Of a stretch of DNA of 64,000 bases, positions 22,103 to 32,261 are shown in pieces (the first letter of the stretch is position 1; each line of letters begins with the position of its first letter). A program made the translations under genes and the position numbers. The stretch lies in contig CM042540.1 of NCBI GenBank assembly GCA_023630585.1, positions 25,017,769 through 25,081,768 of the forward strand, given 5' to 3'. Source of the stretch: Cranoglanis bouderius (taxonomy: Eukaryota > Chordata > Actinopteri > Siluriformes > Cranoglanididae). A model generated the notes under the pieces. It was not told where the DNA came from. It saw only the letters and a list, made by a program, of their open reading frames with translations, and searched no databases.

Positions 22103-22261
22103 CACTAGGCACAGGACAGAAGAAGAAGTTCTACATGGAAGGTTAGGAAGGTCTAGTGGCCCAAGGTGGAACTACCCCTGGGGGCCATGACATGTGGGGC
22201 ACCAGTGATGAGTGTGTGTGGAGGATGTGTGGCTGCCAAGCCTGACCACCTGGGGTCTGCC

Positions 22262-23992
22262 CATCAGGAAGTCCATAATCTAGTTACACATGTGATTTCA
22301 TGTCTCAGATCCTTCATCTTGACTATTAGTTTAGTAGGCATAATAGTATTGAATGCAAAGCTATAATCAATAAACTGCATCCACACATAGGTGTCTCTTT
22401 TCTCCAGGTGTTTCAGAGCAGCGCGTGTGGTCATTCGCGTCATCAGTGGAACTATTACAGTGGTAAGCAAACTGGATTGTGGCCAAGGTGTCTGGTAGAG
22501 AGGAGCAGCAGTGGGATTTGACAAGACACACAAAGCACTTCATGATCACTGATGTCAGTGCTACAGGGCAGTAGTCATGCAGGCAGGAGACAGCAGTTTT
22601 CTTGGGAACAGGGATGATGGTGGTCTGCTTGAAGCATGTGGGAGTCACTGTCAGACTCAAAGTGAGATTAAAGATGTTAGTGAAAACATCTGTTAACTGG
22701 TCAGCGCAGGCTCTCAAGACACGTCCGTGGAGGCCATCAGGACCAGGTGCCTTCCAGAGCATTGACTCTCTTAAAGGCCGTGCTCACTTCAGGTGTAGTT
22801 AGAGCCAGAGGACAGATGTCATGGTCAGCAGGTATTTTCATAGCAGGGAATGTATTGCCTGCCTCAAAGCGAGCATAGAATGCGTTGAGCTCACCTGTTA
22901 AGGAGGCAGACGTTGGTACATCACTGCTTTTCATGCCTTTGTAGTCACAGTGCGCAGACCACTGCACATGCATTTGGGGTCAGAGCTGCAATAGTCTGAC
23001 TCCACTCTGTCCCTGAAGTCTCTCTTGGCAGATCTGATAGCCTTTTGAAGGTCATACCTACATTTTTTGTAGGCAGTCAGGTTCCCAGAGTTGAAGGCTG
23101 CAGTTTGTGCTCTCAGCCTGGCATGCACCTCTCCATTGACCCATGGTTTCTGGTTAGGACAATTACTTTTCATTGACTGTTGGGACAACACCCTCTGTGC
23201 ATTTGTTGATGAAGCTTATCACAGAGTCTGTGTATTCATTTATGTTGTCTCCTGCTGCATTGTGAAACATTTGCCCATCTTTGGATTCAAAGCAGTCCTG
23301 GAGCCTGGAGATGACATCCTCAATCCATTTGTGAACTGCTCTAAAAAACAGTTTTTCCTGTTTGAGGCCTTGTCTGTAGGCAGGTAACAGCAATATGCTA
23401 ATGTGGTCACCTTTGCCAAAGGCAGTGTAGGGGAGGGGTTTGTAACTATCCTTTGGTGTTGAATAGCAATGATCTAAGGTCTGATTACCTCATGTGGGAA
23501 AATTAATGTGCTGGTAGTATTTGGTAAGTACCTACCTCATGTTGGCCCTATTTAAGTCCTCAACAACAATGAAAGCAGCCTCAGGTTCTAGTCCATTGAT
23601 GGTGTTGTATAGTTCATCCAATGCTTTTGTTTTGTCCATGTGAGGTGGAATGGTAACTACTGTAAGTATGACTCAACTACTCCTGGGGGAGATAGAAGGG
23701 CACACTTTAATCAATAGCAGTTCAAGCTCCAGGGACAAGTGTGTTGCTAAAACTGTGACATCCGTGCCCCATTGAGTGTTTATCATAAAGCAAACACCTC
23801 CAGCTCTGCATTTACCGGAGTTTTGTGTTGTGATGAAAGATGGAGAATCCCACCAGTGTGATGTTTGCATCAGGCACTGCTGTGTGTGGGCATGTCTCAC
23901 AAAAAGCCAGCATGCAGCAGTTCCATATGTCCTATTGAAATGTGATTCTCGCATGAAGTTGATCAAGTTTCTTGTCCAGAGACTAAATGTTG
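22262..23992 (-). pseudogene. Rex1-like (CR1 group) LINE ORF2, 5' and 3' truncated
   Basis: Read on the minus strand from 23992. The end of the apurinic endonuclease domain (…GGVCFMINTQWGTDVTVL…) comes first. A linker follows (KPWVNGEVHARLRAQTAAF; LQKAIRSAKRDFRDRVESDY). The RT start is next (LTGELNAFYARFEAGN, then KAPGPDGLHGRVLRACADQL, FKQTTIIPVPKK and FIDYSFAFNTI). The copy stops at about 22262, before the YADD active site. Many frameshifts are present. This is the same broad family as the plus-strand copy at 37991-40310. ORF2 makes cDNA by target-primed reverse transcription. This copy is dead. Confidence 0.75.
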
Positions 23993-24269
23993 GCTAACAA
24001 GATACTGGGGAGAGGAAGGTTGAAGCATCTTTTCTAGGATCTTCATTTTCCATTTCTCCTTTTCCAACAGCATCTTAGAATGCAAGCCAGCAACAATTGG
24101 AGCACATTAGTGCTGCAACTGGAGTTCCAAGGCTGTGTTGTTTCAAAACTGGAGTTTAAGGATAATTGAATATCCAGTAAAGTTTGTAGATCGTATTTTA
24201 TGAGTGATAGTGTCATGTGAGCAAAAACATGTATAAATATAGACAAAAATAACACAAAAAACAAGAAAT

Positions 24270-24610
24270 ACTACAAAGTTTATACAGAGTATAAAGAAGA
24301 AACCTGTATAAGAGAGTCTTCAGTGTGAGGTGAGAAGGACAGTTGGTTGTCCAGGAATACCCCAAGATTGCGTGCATCTGTCAGACATGCTAACATCTGT
24401 GCAGACACATGTGTGTCCAAGAGAGAACAGCAGAGAATGAGTAGAATGTCATCATATAGCAGTGGCATGAAAGTTCATGTTAGGATATGACCTTACAGAG
24501 AGAGTGGGTATAGAGGGAGAACAGAAAAGGACCCAGCACTGCCTCCCTATGAGACAGCAGTGGAGAGTCTGTATGGAGCAGGTGTGGATCCTTCCATAAC
24601 AGCTGATATA
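24270..24610 (-). pseudogene. L2-like LINE reverse transcriptase fragment
   Basis: On the minus strand, 24610-24480 holds a degraded PLLFSLYTHSL-like segment. The ORF 24468-24280 then reads YDDILLIL in place of the YADDTQL box, followed by SLLDTHVSAQM and ARNLGVFLDNQLSFSPH, the typical post-active-site block of L2/CR1 LINE RTs. Only this core piece survives. Confidence 0.65.
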
Positions 24611-25038
24611 ACCATCCCTTCACTTAAGCAGATTCCCCTAATTCCTATGTCCACTTCCATCAGTGTTCATGCACTAGATGTTTACCCACTGGGTCAAGAA
24701 AAAGTTAACCATGTGCCATTAACCATGTGCCACATGTAGTGTAATGCTACACATGACACTACACACTACACACTGGTACCATTTTTTCCTCCTCAGGTTA
24801 GCTACATAATCCCACTATATCTTGGAAAGATTGAGAATTAACTTCTTCGAGTTGAGATTGTCTTGAAGAGTACATTTCAAACTGTCATTTTAAACCCTGC
24901 AACAAACATTGAGAGTCCCAAAAACTGTAAGGTTTATATCCCTGAAATCTATAAAGCAATAGCCTAAGCCAAGGCCACCACCACACAAAACGTGGAACTG
25001 TGTTATTCACCTCCTCCCAGGAATTTTTCTACCACATA
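24611..25038. other. Unassigned spacer
   Basis: No gene is recognised. A short imperfect duplication (ACCATGTGCCATTA / ACCATGTGCCACATG, then CACTACACACTACACACT) lies at 24708-24772. Confidence 0.4.
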
Positions 25039-25309
25039 CAATTGCAATAAAAATTATTCATCCCCCATTGCAAATCAGGTTTATTGTCAAAATGTACAGA
25101 TTTCAGCTGCTTGCAATGAACAAATCAAATAAAAGCAATTTAAATAGTTCAACACAACGAATGCTTCAAGTGGTTTCCCCAAATTCAAATGAAAATGCAA
25201 CTTATAATGACTTCCCCAGTTTCCAACATATTCAACCCCTTCATGGCAAGCATCTTTAGTACTTAGTAGAGCACCATGTTGTTGTTATGACCTGCTGCAA
25301 ACAAGATGC

Positions 25310-25900
25310 CTAGCCAGACAACAGCTTCTGGCACCATTTCTGAGGAATTTTAGCCCATTCCTCATGAGCAATGGCCTCCAGTTCAGTAATATTCTTGGGT
25401 TTGCGTGCTGCAACTGCCTTCTTCAAATCCCACCAGATATTTTCTATGGGGTTCAAGTCAGGTGACTGATGGCCACTGTAGAATCTTCCAGGACTTCTTC
25501 TGCAACCAAGCCTTGGTGGAATTTGAGGTATGCTTGGGCTCATTTTGCTGTTGGAAGGTCCAGTGGTGCCCAAGCTTCAGCTTCCTCACAGACGGCATGA
25601 CGTTTTCTCCTAGGATTTCCTGATACTTCAATGAATCCATCTTGCCTTCCACACGCTGCAGGTTTCCAGTGCCAGAGGATGCAAAGCAGCCCCAGAGCAT
25701 CACCGAGCCACCACCATGCTTGACTTTGGACAGAGTGTTCTTTCTTCATTCTTCTTTCTCCAGACATACCGCTGATCCAGCGTACCGAAAAGTTCCAGAT
25801 TTGTTTCATCGCTCCACAGAACAGAATCCCAAAACTTCCGTGGCTTATTTATATGATTTTGAGCTGACCTTTCTTGTGGTTTTGGGTCATTAGTGGTGTA
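25310..25900 (-). pseudogene. Tc1 transposase C-terminal half, broken
   Basis: Pieces in three frames include MMLWGCFASSGTGNLQRVEG, then QHHWTFQQQNEPKHTSNSTK and SPDLNPIENIWWDLKKAV with the catalytic Glu, ending WCQKLLSG. The second catalytic position is normally D in Q-x-D-N-D-P-K-H; here it reads Q-Q-N-E-P-K-H, so that Asp is gone. Frameshifts also separate the pieces. It would have bound the ITRs and cut at TA sites. Confidence 0.8.
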
Positions 25901-25913
25901 CGTCTTGGAGTTC

Positions 25914-26285
25914 GTCTCGGGTTACTTGACTGTAACCCTGTTCCGTGAAAAAGCAGGAACGAGATGCTGTGCATCAAACGCTAATGGGAGAACATTCTTT
26001 GTTCGACCGGTTGCGAAGTATGTGTGTCAAACATGCCAAGAATCTGGCCTAAATAACCTCGGTGAGTTACGTCATTGATAATGTGCACCTGCAGGTTATA
26101 AATAGACATGAAACAGGCATACCTTCAGGTTACACTTTGTCTGAGAGACGCCAGACACGTCTGCAGTGCGGCATTGAGGCGCAGCATTTCGTTCCCGCTT
26201 TTACAGGGAACAGGGTTACAGTCAAGTAACCCGAGACATTCCCTATCAAAAGCTACTCTCGATGCTGCGCATCAAATGCTAATGG
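25914..26285 (-). repeat. DIRS copy 3 left ITR and ICR
   Basis: The outer end GTCTCGGGTTACTTGACTG at 25914 reappears reverse-complemented at 26211-26237. The ITR body (GAGTTACGTCATTGATAA, TGCACCTGCAGGTTATAAAT) matches the right ITR inverted. 26238-26285 is complementary to the right outer end at 30533-30580. Confidence 0.9.
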
Positions 26286-26370
26286 GAACGAGAATACCAA
26301 CGCCGCCGCACTGGAAGTGTCTGAGCCCCCAAGGTTGTGTAGTGTGTGCGCACAAACATTGAAGAAGGTC

Positions 26371-27554
26371 TCAGACATGCCTAAGGGATGTTGACTCAAG
26401 GACATGTGAGCCCGGAGTATCATGGACATCCAAGCTATAGAATCTGACAAATGTGTGTGGAGAGGACCAACCTGCCGCATCACACACTTGCTGGAGGCGG
26501 ACACCTTTTGCCAAAGGCACAGAAAATGCAACCCCCCTGGTTGAATGAGCCCTAACACCTAGCGGCGAAGCTTGACCATGCGCCTCATAGGCTAGGGCAA
26601 TGGCATCCCTCACCCAATGAGACACCGTTTGCTTAGTGGCAGCCGCCCAACGATTGCGGTCTCCATAGCATATGAAGAGCTGCTCTGGCTTACGCCACTG
26701 GCTGGTGCAGTGGACGTAAATCTGAAGAGCACATACTAGACACAGTAAGTGAAGTCTTTCCTGCTCCGTAGTTGTGAAAGGCGGAGGACAGAAGGCTTCA
26801 AGAACGACCGCAAGCATGGTCGAGAATGGAACTTTTGGGAGGTAATTAGGGTGAGAATGCAAGATAGCTTTGACCAGCCCAGGGGCAAAGTCTAGGCAGG
26901 ACCATGGGACTGACAGAGCCTGCAAATCCCCAATTCTCTTCAGAGAAGTAATAGCCATTAGAAAAACCATCTTTAGGGTCAGAGGCCTGATAGGTGCTCT
27001 GGTTTGAAAGGGGTGCCGACCAGACCCTGGAGCTCTATAGCTAAATCCCACGAAGGGGCTGTAGCTCTCGTGGATGGTCTCAACCGCTTGGGTCCATGAA
27101 TGAAGCGAGCGACTAGAGGGTGCTTTCCAACAGAAACCCCATCAATCGGAGCATGGCAAGCCGAAATGGCGGCCACATAGACTCTGAGAGTACCAGCACA
27201 TGTGCCTGAGGATAATTTCCCTTGCAGGAACTCCAGCACTGAAACCACTTGGCAGTGAACTGGGTCTACGTGGTGCGCCATACACCAATTTTCAAAAATG
27301 TGCCATTTGAAGGCATAACTTCTTCTAGTGGAGGGGGCCCTGGCACTTAGAGTGGACTCTACTATGTCAGCAGGGAACCCAGTATCCCTTAGCTGGTCCC
27401 CCTCAGGGGCCAGATGTGAAGGTTCCAGAGATCGGGCCGGGGATGAAATATTGTCCCCTGTGCCTGAGATAGGAGATCTTTCCTGACTGGAATCACCCAC
27501 AGCGAGCCATCGAGGAGAGATATTAGATCCAAGAACCATACTTTGGTCAGCCAA
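26371..27554 (-). pseudogene. DIRS tyrosine recombinase (integrase of YR type), frameshifted
   Basis: The N-terminal, SAM-like core-binding domain lies in 27554-27000 (RRSYAFKWHIFENWCMAHHV; VLEFLQGKLSSGTCAGTLRV; then AISACHAPIDG). The catalytic domain lies in 27051-26371. Arg I is in ITSLKRIGDLQALSV. The H-x-x-R box is in VRAHSTRGVAFS. The nucleophilic Tyr is probably in FVRFYSLDV. All key residues are kept, but the two halves are in different frames, overlapping around 26979-27051. This enzyme would integrate the circular cDNA without target duplication. Confidence 0.85.
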
Positions 27555-27559
27555 CGGGG

Positions 27560-28990
27560 TGCTATCAATAAGAGGCGAAACCCCTGTTGACAGACCTTGG
27601 CCAGGACTAAGAGGTCCACCTCTGCTTTGTAAAATCTTCCCCAGATTTGACTGACCACTTCAGGGTGGAGTTTCCATTCCCCGAGTGTCACATCCTGTCT
27701 GGACAGCAAGTCTGCTCCCACATTCATGTACCCGGGGTTGTAAATCGCCCTGAGGGACAGGAACTTGTCCTGTGCCCACAGCAGGACCTGCTGTGCTAGC
27801 CTGTACAGGCAGCATGAACACAGTCTGCCCTGGTGATTTATGTAAGAGACTACCGCCATATTGTCCACCCGCACAAGGACATGGTAGCCTCTTAACTGCT
27901 GGAGGGAGTATTTCAGGGCCCAAAATAGAGCCATCATTTCGAGGCAATTGATGTGCCAGTCGAGAAGATGACCTCTCCAGATCCCTTGGGCTGGACGGCC
28001 ACCCAAAGCTGCACCCCAACCCGTGAGGGAAGCATCTGTTGTTAGCATCTTGCAACGACAACACAGACCTAGAGTGGGACCCAAAGTCAGAAACCAGGGT
28101 CTGAACCACATAGAAAGGGTACGAAGCCCCTGGCACGTGATCCTTATTGCCTCTGGGGATTGGCCCTTGGATGACATCCTCTGGCTCTGAGCCTCAACTG
28201 AAATGATCTCATGTGCAGGAGACCCAAGGGTATCACCGTGGATGCAGCTGCCATGAGACCTAAAAGCTTCTGAAAGAAGTAAATCGTAATTCTCTGGCAT
28301 AGCTTGATATTCTTTAGGGCATTTACAATGGATTCGATGCGGGCAGGAGAAAGTTTTGCCTGCATCGTGATCGAATCCCATACAGCCCCCAAATACGTTG
28401 TCCTCTGAGCAGGAGAGAGAACGCTTTTCTTGGCATTGAGTCTCAACCCCAGAGATTCGAGATGAGCTAGGACGACATCCCGATGTCGAAGCGCCAGCTC
28501 TTGAGACTGAGCCAGAATCAGCCAGTTGTCTATATAATTTAAAATGCGGATGCTCTTGAGTCGCAGAGGAGCCAGTGCTGCATCCATGCATTTGATATAT
28601 GTGTGAGGTGACAGAGCTAGGCCGAATGGAAGAACCCGATACTGGTAAGCTTCACCCCCGAAAGCAAACCTCAGGAACTTCCTGTGTTGTGGCAAGATTT
28701 CTATATGAAAATATGCGTCCTTGAGATCGATTGTGACGAACTAGTCCCCTGGCTGGATCTGAGACACAATCATCTTGATCGTCAAGCTCTTGAACTTGTA
28801 TGTTCTGAGGTAGCGGTTCAACCTGCGAAGATCTAAAATTGGACACAACCCCCCATCTTTCTTGGGAACCAAAAAATACCGGCTGTAATAGCCTGACTCT
28901 CTGTCTGTTAGGGGAACACGTTCTATGGCCCCTTTGTCCAGCAGAGCTTGCAATTCCTGTGTCAAAAAATGGGCTCATTCCGGTTTCACG
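27560..28990 (-). pseudogene. DIRS reverse transcriptase and RNase H
   Basis: RT start: 28965-28741 (LLDKGAIERVPL; YYSRYFLVPKKDGGLCPILD; LRRLNRYLRTYKFKSLT). RT core: 28695-28144 (RKFLRFAFGGEAYQYRVLPF, GLALSPHTY, then ILNYIDNWLILAQSQELALR and LRLNAKKSVLSPAQRTTYLG). RNase H: within 28060-27600 (MLTTDASLTGWGAALGGR, INCLEMMALFWAL, LVRVDNMAVVSYINHQG, NVGADLLSRQ) with all acidic residues. The active box YIDN replaces the expected YIDD, which should abolish polymerase activity. A stop near 28740 and frame changes also break it. Confidence 0.85.
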
Positions 28991-28999
28991 GAAGTGGAG

Positions 29000-30105
29000 A
29001 CCATGCCGTTGAAACGCGGAGGCCGATATGCAAACTGAATCCTGTAGCCTTTCTCTACAGTCCTTTCTACCCATGTAGAGATACTTGGCAATAGCTTCCA
29101 CGCTGCCAGTTTCTCTGAGAGGGGCACTAGTTTTGACACTTTGCTTAGATGGGGAGGTGTTAGGTGTCTGGTGACCTGAAGCATGGCAGGAGGCAACCGA
29201 ACACCTAACGTTTGGCTGGAGGCCACTGTTCCCCGAAACACCAGTGGCGGAGAAAATTGTACAGCGGCCTCCTGAGGGTGCCAGGAAGGAGCATCTACTT
29301 CTGTTGGAACTTCTCGTGCTCCTCCCCAGAGGGGCACACCCCCATGGTCCCAAGGACTTGACCCTCATGACTTTTTCCCGGACGAAATGATCGTCCTCAG
29401 GTCTGGCCTCTTACTGGGCTGCTGAGGACGGCGAGCCGCTCCCCAGTCCCTATGAGGGGGCAAACGGCTCACCACACTCTGCTTCTGCGACTCTCGCCTC
29501 AGAGCGACCGGATTGGGTCCTGGCTGGGTGGCCGACAGCCCTGATGCCTGAGCACGACGGTGAAGAAACTCATCAAATTTTTGAAAAGTGACTTTTTTTT
29601 TTTTTTTTTTTGTCGAGGTCGGGATTCGAACTCTTGATTAAAGCATGAAAAGCGAGTGTGCAAAAGGTACACCACAGAATGACCAAACTCTGAAAAATGC
29701 CTCCTCACTAATACTTCCACCCATGTTCAGGTCCTTCAGCAGGTCAGTCTGGAACACCTGCAGAACCGCCATTGTGTGCAGGGCAGCACCAGCCTTCCCC
29801 GCTGCTTGAAATGCCTTCCCCACCAGAGACAATGTTACCCTGCAAGGCTTGGTGGGCAGGATAGGCTTCTTAAGTGATGACGCACTCCCAGGGGAGAGAT
29901 AGGCCGTGAGTGTCTCCCCAACCTGAGGCATCGTCACATACCCATGTGCCTTAGCACCCACAATAGTCGAATAGATCGACATCAAAGATACGCGGGGAGT
30001 AAGGCTTACTACATGAGCGAGATAACTCCTATGGAGGTCTGGGAAAAAAGGGGGGAGATCGATATTGGGATCTCTCGCCTTGGCCACCTGACAGATATCT
30101 GTCAT
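29000..30105 (-). pseudogene. DIRS gag-like ORF interrupted by a SINE
   Basis: The open part (30105-29638) starts MTDICQVAKARDPNIDLPPF and contains VGETLTAYLSPGS and LPTKPCRVTLSLVGKAFQAA, then TDLLKDLNMGGS. The AYLSPG and TKPCRV blocks tie it to the gag remnants at 2960 and 14030. About 100 bases of tRNA-like sequence with poly-A interrupt the frame at 29590-29692. The rest (HRRAQASG…, Arg/Pro-rich) continues to about 29350 before merging with the RT region. The start is the first Met of the open frame and may not be the native one. Confidence 0.7.
29590..29692 (-). repeat. tRNA-derived SINE or retro-tRNA with poly-A, inside DIRS gag
   Basis: Minus-strand sequence runs through AAGAGTTCGAATCCCGACC (a perfect Pol III B box, GTTCGAATCC) into CTCGAC and then about 21 A. 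The flanks share TTTTCA (near 29583 and 29696), suggesting a target duplication. The acceptor stem does not pair, so it is not a working tRNA gene. Confidence 0.65.
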
Positions 30106-30384
30106 CTATTTTGGAGTGCCTGGGGTTCTCTTGCTCCTGTGACCAGTCTAACTTAAGCCTGGCCACCTTGTTAGTCACTACCTCGAGTAGCTCCCGAAAT
30201 GCCTTGTCGTTGTGCGAGGAGCGCTCAGAGGCGGTGCTCTCTCACAGTGCTCTCACTCAGCGTCCTCAAGAGCAGCAATAGCATGCTCTTCCCCGAGGCA
30301 CTCCAAACAAAAATTGTGCGGATCATCATCCGGAATAATTTACCACTTACCAAGACAGCACACACACACAAAGCGGTCTCAAAG

Positions 30385-30580
30385 ACAAAGAAACCTGAAG
30401 GTATGCCTGTTTCACGTCTATTTATAACCTGCAGGTGCACGTTATCAATGACGTAACTCACTGAGGTTATTTAGGCCAAATTCTTGGCATGTTTGACACA
30501 CATACTTAGCAACCAGTCGAACAAATGTTCTCCCATTAGCATTTGATGCGCAGCATCGAGAGTAGCTTTTGATAGGGAAC
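30385..30580 (-). repeat. DIRS copy 3 right (5') ITR
   Basis: Reverse complement of 25914-26140 over the ITR body (TATTTATAACCTGCAGGTGC, TCAATGACGTAACTCA). The outer tip GATGCGCAGCATCGAGAG differs from the left tip, as is usual in DIRS elements, where the ICR supplies the bridge. Confidence 0.85.
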
Positions 30581-30784
30581 TGGCATGGAAACCTTCTCCA
30601 TTTAGTACATGCCATACTGTGCTCACTGAAACCTCAGTGCCTGTTGCCACCAAGTCTTGCTGCAGGTCTTTTGCAGTCACTTGAGGGTTTTTCACAACCT
30701 GCCTTCTCAGAAATCTGGTTGCAGCCATTGATAGCTTCCTTTTTCTGCCCCGTCCAGGTATTTAATATTTAACATTATAACCCT

Positions 30785-32236
30785 TGACATCTAAGTGGAA
30801 ATAACATTTTTAAAAATTCTGAACAATTATTAAAATTTAATTAGTGAAATACCTGGTTTGGATAAGTGATCAGCCCCTTAGAGTAACCATTATAAACTTG
30901 CTCAGGTACAACCAGTCACTTCCCAGATCACACACCATGCTAACTGCCCCCCACCTGACATCAACTGCAGTGGTTTTGATTACTTCATAAGAAAACTGCT
31001 TGTTCCATGATGATTCCATTACTAGTAGAGCATGGCAACACAAAGAATACACCATGGCTGGAAAGTTGCTTTCAAAAGGGCTCTGGGACGAAGTTGGAAA
31101 GGCACAAATTAGGAGAAGGATACAAAATGATTTCAAAGGTTTTAACTATCCCTCTGAGTACCATTCAGAGCATTATTAAGAAGTGGAAAGTGTATGGCAT
31201 CACCAACACTTTGCCTAGATTGGGCCGTCCTTCCAAACTGGATGACCGAGCCAGGAGGATATTGATCAAGGAAGCTACCAAAAGGCCAGTGGAAACTTTG
31301 AAGTCCTTATGGCAGAGATTGGCCGGTCTGTGCATGTGACAACAATCTCACAAGCTTTACACAAAGCTTGTATGTATGGCAGGGTGGCAAGAAAGAAGCC
31401 TCTTCTGAAAAAGCTTTGGAAAAAACCACTTGGAAGATTCTAATGCCATATGGCAAAAGGTTTTATGGTCAGATGAGACCAAGATTGAACTTTTTGGACT
31501 GAACTGCAAGCGTTATGTTTGGCAAAAACCAAACACAGCACGCCACACAAAACACACCATACCTACTGTGAAGCATGATGGTGGCAACATGTTGTGGGGG
31601 TGTTTCTCTTCACTGGGGACTGGGCAATTGGTCAGGATTGAAGGGAAAATGGATGCTGCCAAGTACACCCAAATTCTTGAGCTGAAGTTGGGCAGGTGGT
31701 TCATCTTCCAGCACGACATTGACCCTAAACACACTGCCAAAAAAACTGCACAGTGGCTTAAGGATAGGAAGGTGAATGTCCTTGAGTTGCCAAGTCAGAG
31801 CCCTGACCTAAATTCAACTGAAAATCTGTGGATGGACTTGAAGACAGCAGTCAATCGCCACTCACCATGAAATGTGACTGAACTCGAACAATTCTGCAGG
31901 GAAGAATGGGCAAATATTCCCTACTCTAGGTGCACAAAGCTAATAGAGACATATCCAAACAGAATGATTGCTGTAATTAAAGCAAAAGGTGGCTCTACGA
32001 TGTATTAAATCATGGGACTGATCACTTTTCCAACTCTGTTATTCTAGTTTTCTTTTTTTTCTGTTTTTTTTAACATTTCTGAACTGTTGCCTTTTTACAT
32101 TACTTGAATGTTGTAAGGTAGAATGTGTAAATAAAGCTGAAACAAGAAATATATTTTTAATGGGTTTTGATTTCAGGCTGTAAGACAAAAAAAAGTGACT
32201 ATTTCAAAGGGGTATGATGATTTTCTATAGGCACTG
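30785..32236 (+). mobile_element. Tc1 transposon, 5' ITR truncated
   Basis: The right ITR ends at 32236 (TGATGATTTTCTATAGGCACTG) next to TA (32237-32238). The matching left ITR is missing because the element abuts the truncated Tc1 at 30770. The transposase pseudogene lies between. The next Tc1 begins only 25 bases downstream. Confidence 0.8.
31007..32008 (+). pseudogene. Tc1 transposase, broken
   Basis: HTH region: KLGEGYKMISKVLTIPLSTI, then QSIIKKWKVYGITNTLPRLG and RPSKLDDRARRILIKEATKR. Catalytic core: VLWSDETKIELFGLNCKRYV (first Asp), IPTVKHDGGNMLWGCFSSLG, FQHDIDPKHTAKK (second Asp) and SPDLNSTENLWMDLKTAV (Glu), spaced as DD34E. A stop at about 31337, a frame change and a small deletion before LKLGRW inactivate it. 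Confidence 0.85.
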
Positions 32237-32261
32237 TATGTGAGAGGTTGCAGTGATTATA

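Larger units (their letters stand above)
25914..30580 (-). mobile_element. DIRS-type YR retrotransposon, near full length (copy 3)
   Basis: A 4.67 kb minus-strand element with all DIRS parts: right (5') ITR 30385-30580, gag-like ORF, RT and RNase H, tyrosine recombinase, left (3') ITR 25914-26140, and an ICR at 26211-26285. The ICR's first 27 bases are the exact reverse complement of the left outer end. Its next 48 are an almost exact complement of the right outer end, as the DIRS rolling-circle model requires. It interrupts a Tc1 element. Its proteins are frameshifted and the RT box is YIDN. Confidence 0.9.
25039..30770 (-). mobile_element. Tc1 transposon split by DIRS copy 3
   Basis: The left ITR begins at 25039 next to TA (25037-25038) with CAATTGCAATAAAAATTATT, the same ITR type as the Tc1 fragment in DIRS copy 1 (end at 4087). 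Transposase coding occupies 25310-25913, is cut by DIRS copy 3, and continues at 30581-30770 towards the N-terminus (CNRFLRRQVVKNPQVTAKDL-like HTH2 region). The first HTH and the right ITR are lost at 30770. Confidence 0.8.

Noticed and set aside
24270..24610. Possible immune receptor exon (leucine-rich look)
   Set aside because: The ARNLGVFLDNQLSF block is the standard post-active-site segment of LINE reverse transcriptases.
28652..29368. 238-codon minus-strand ORF as a separate protein
   Set aside because: It overlaps DIRS gag-RT coding in another frame and shows no domain of its own.
29590..29692. Functional tRNA gene
   Set aside because: The B box is perfect, but the stems do not pair, no acceptor stem forms, and a long A tail follows directly.
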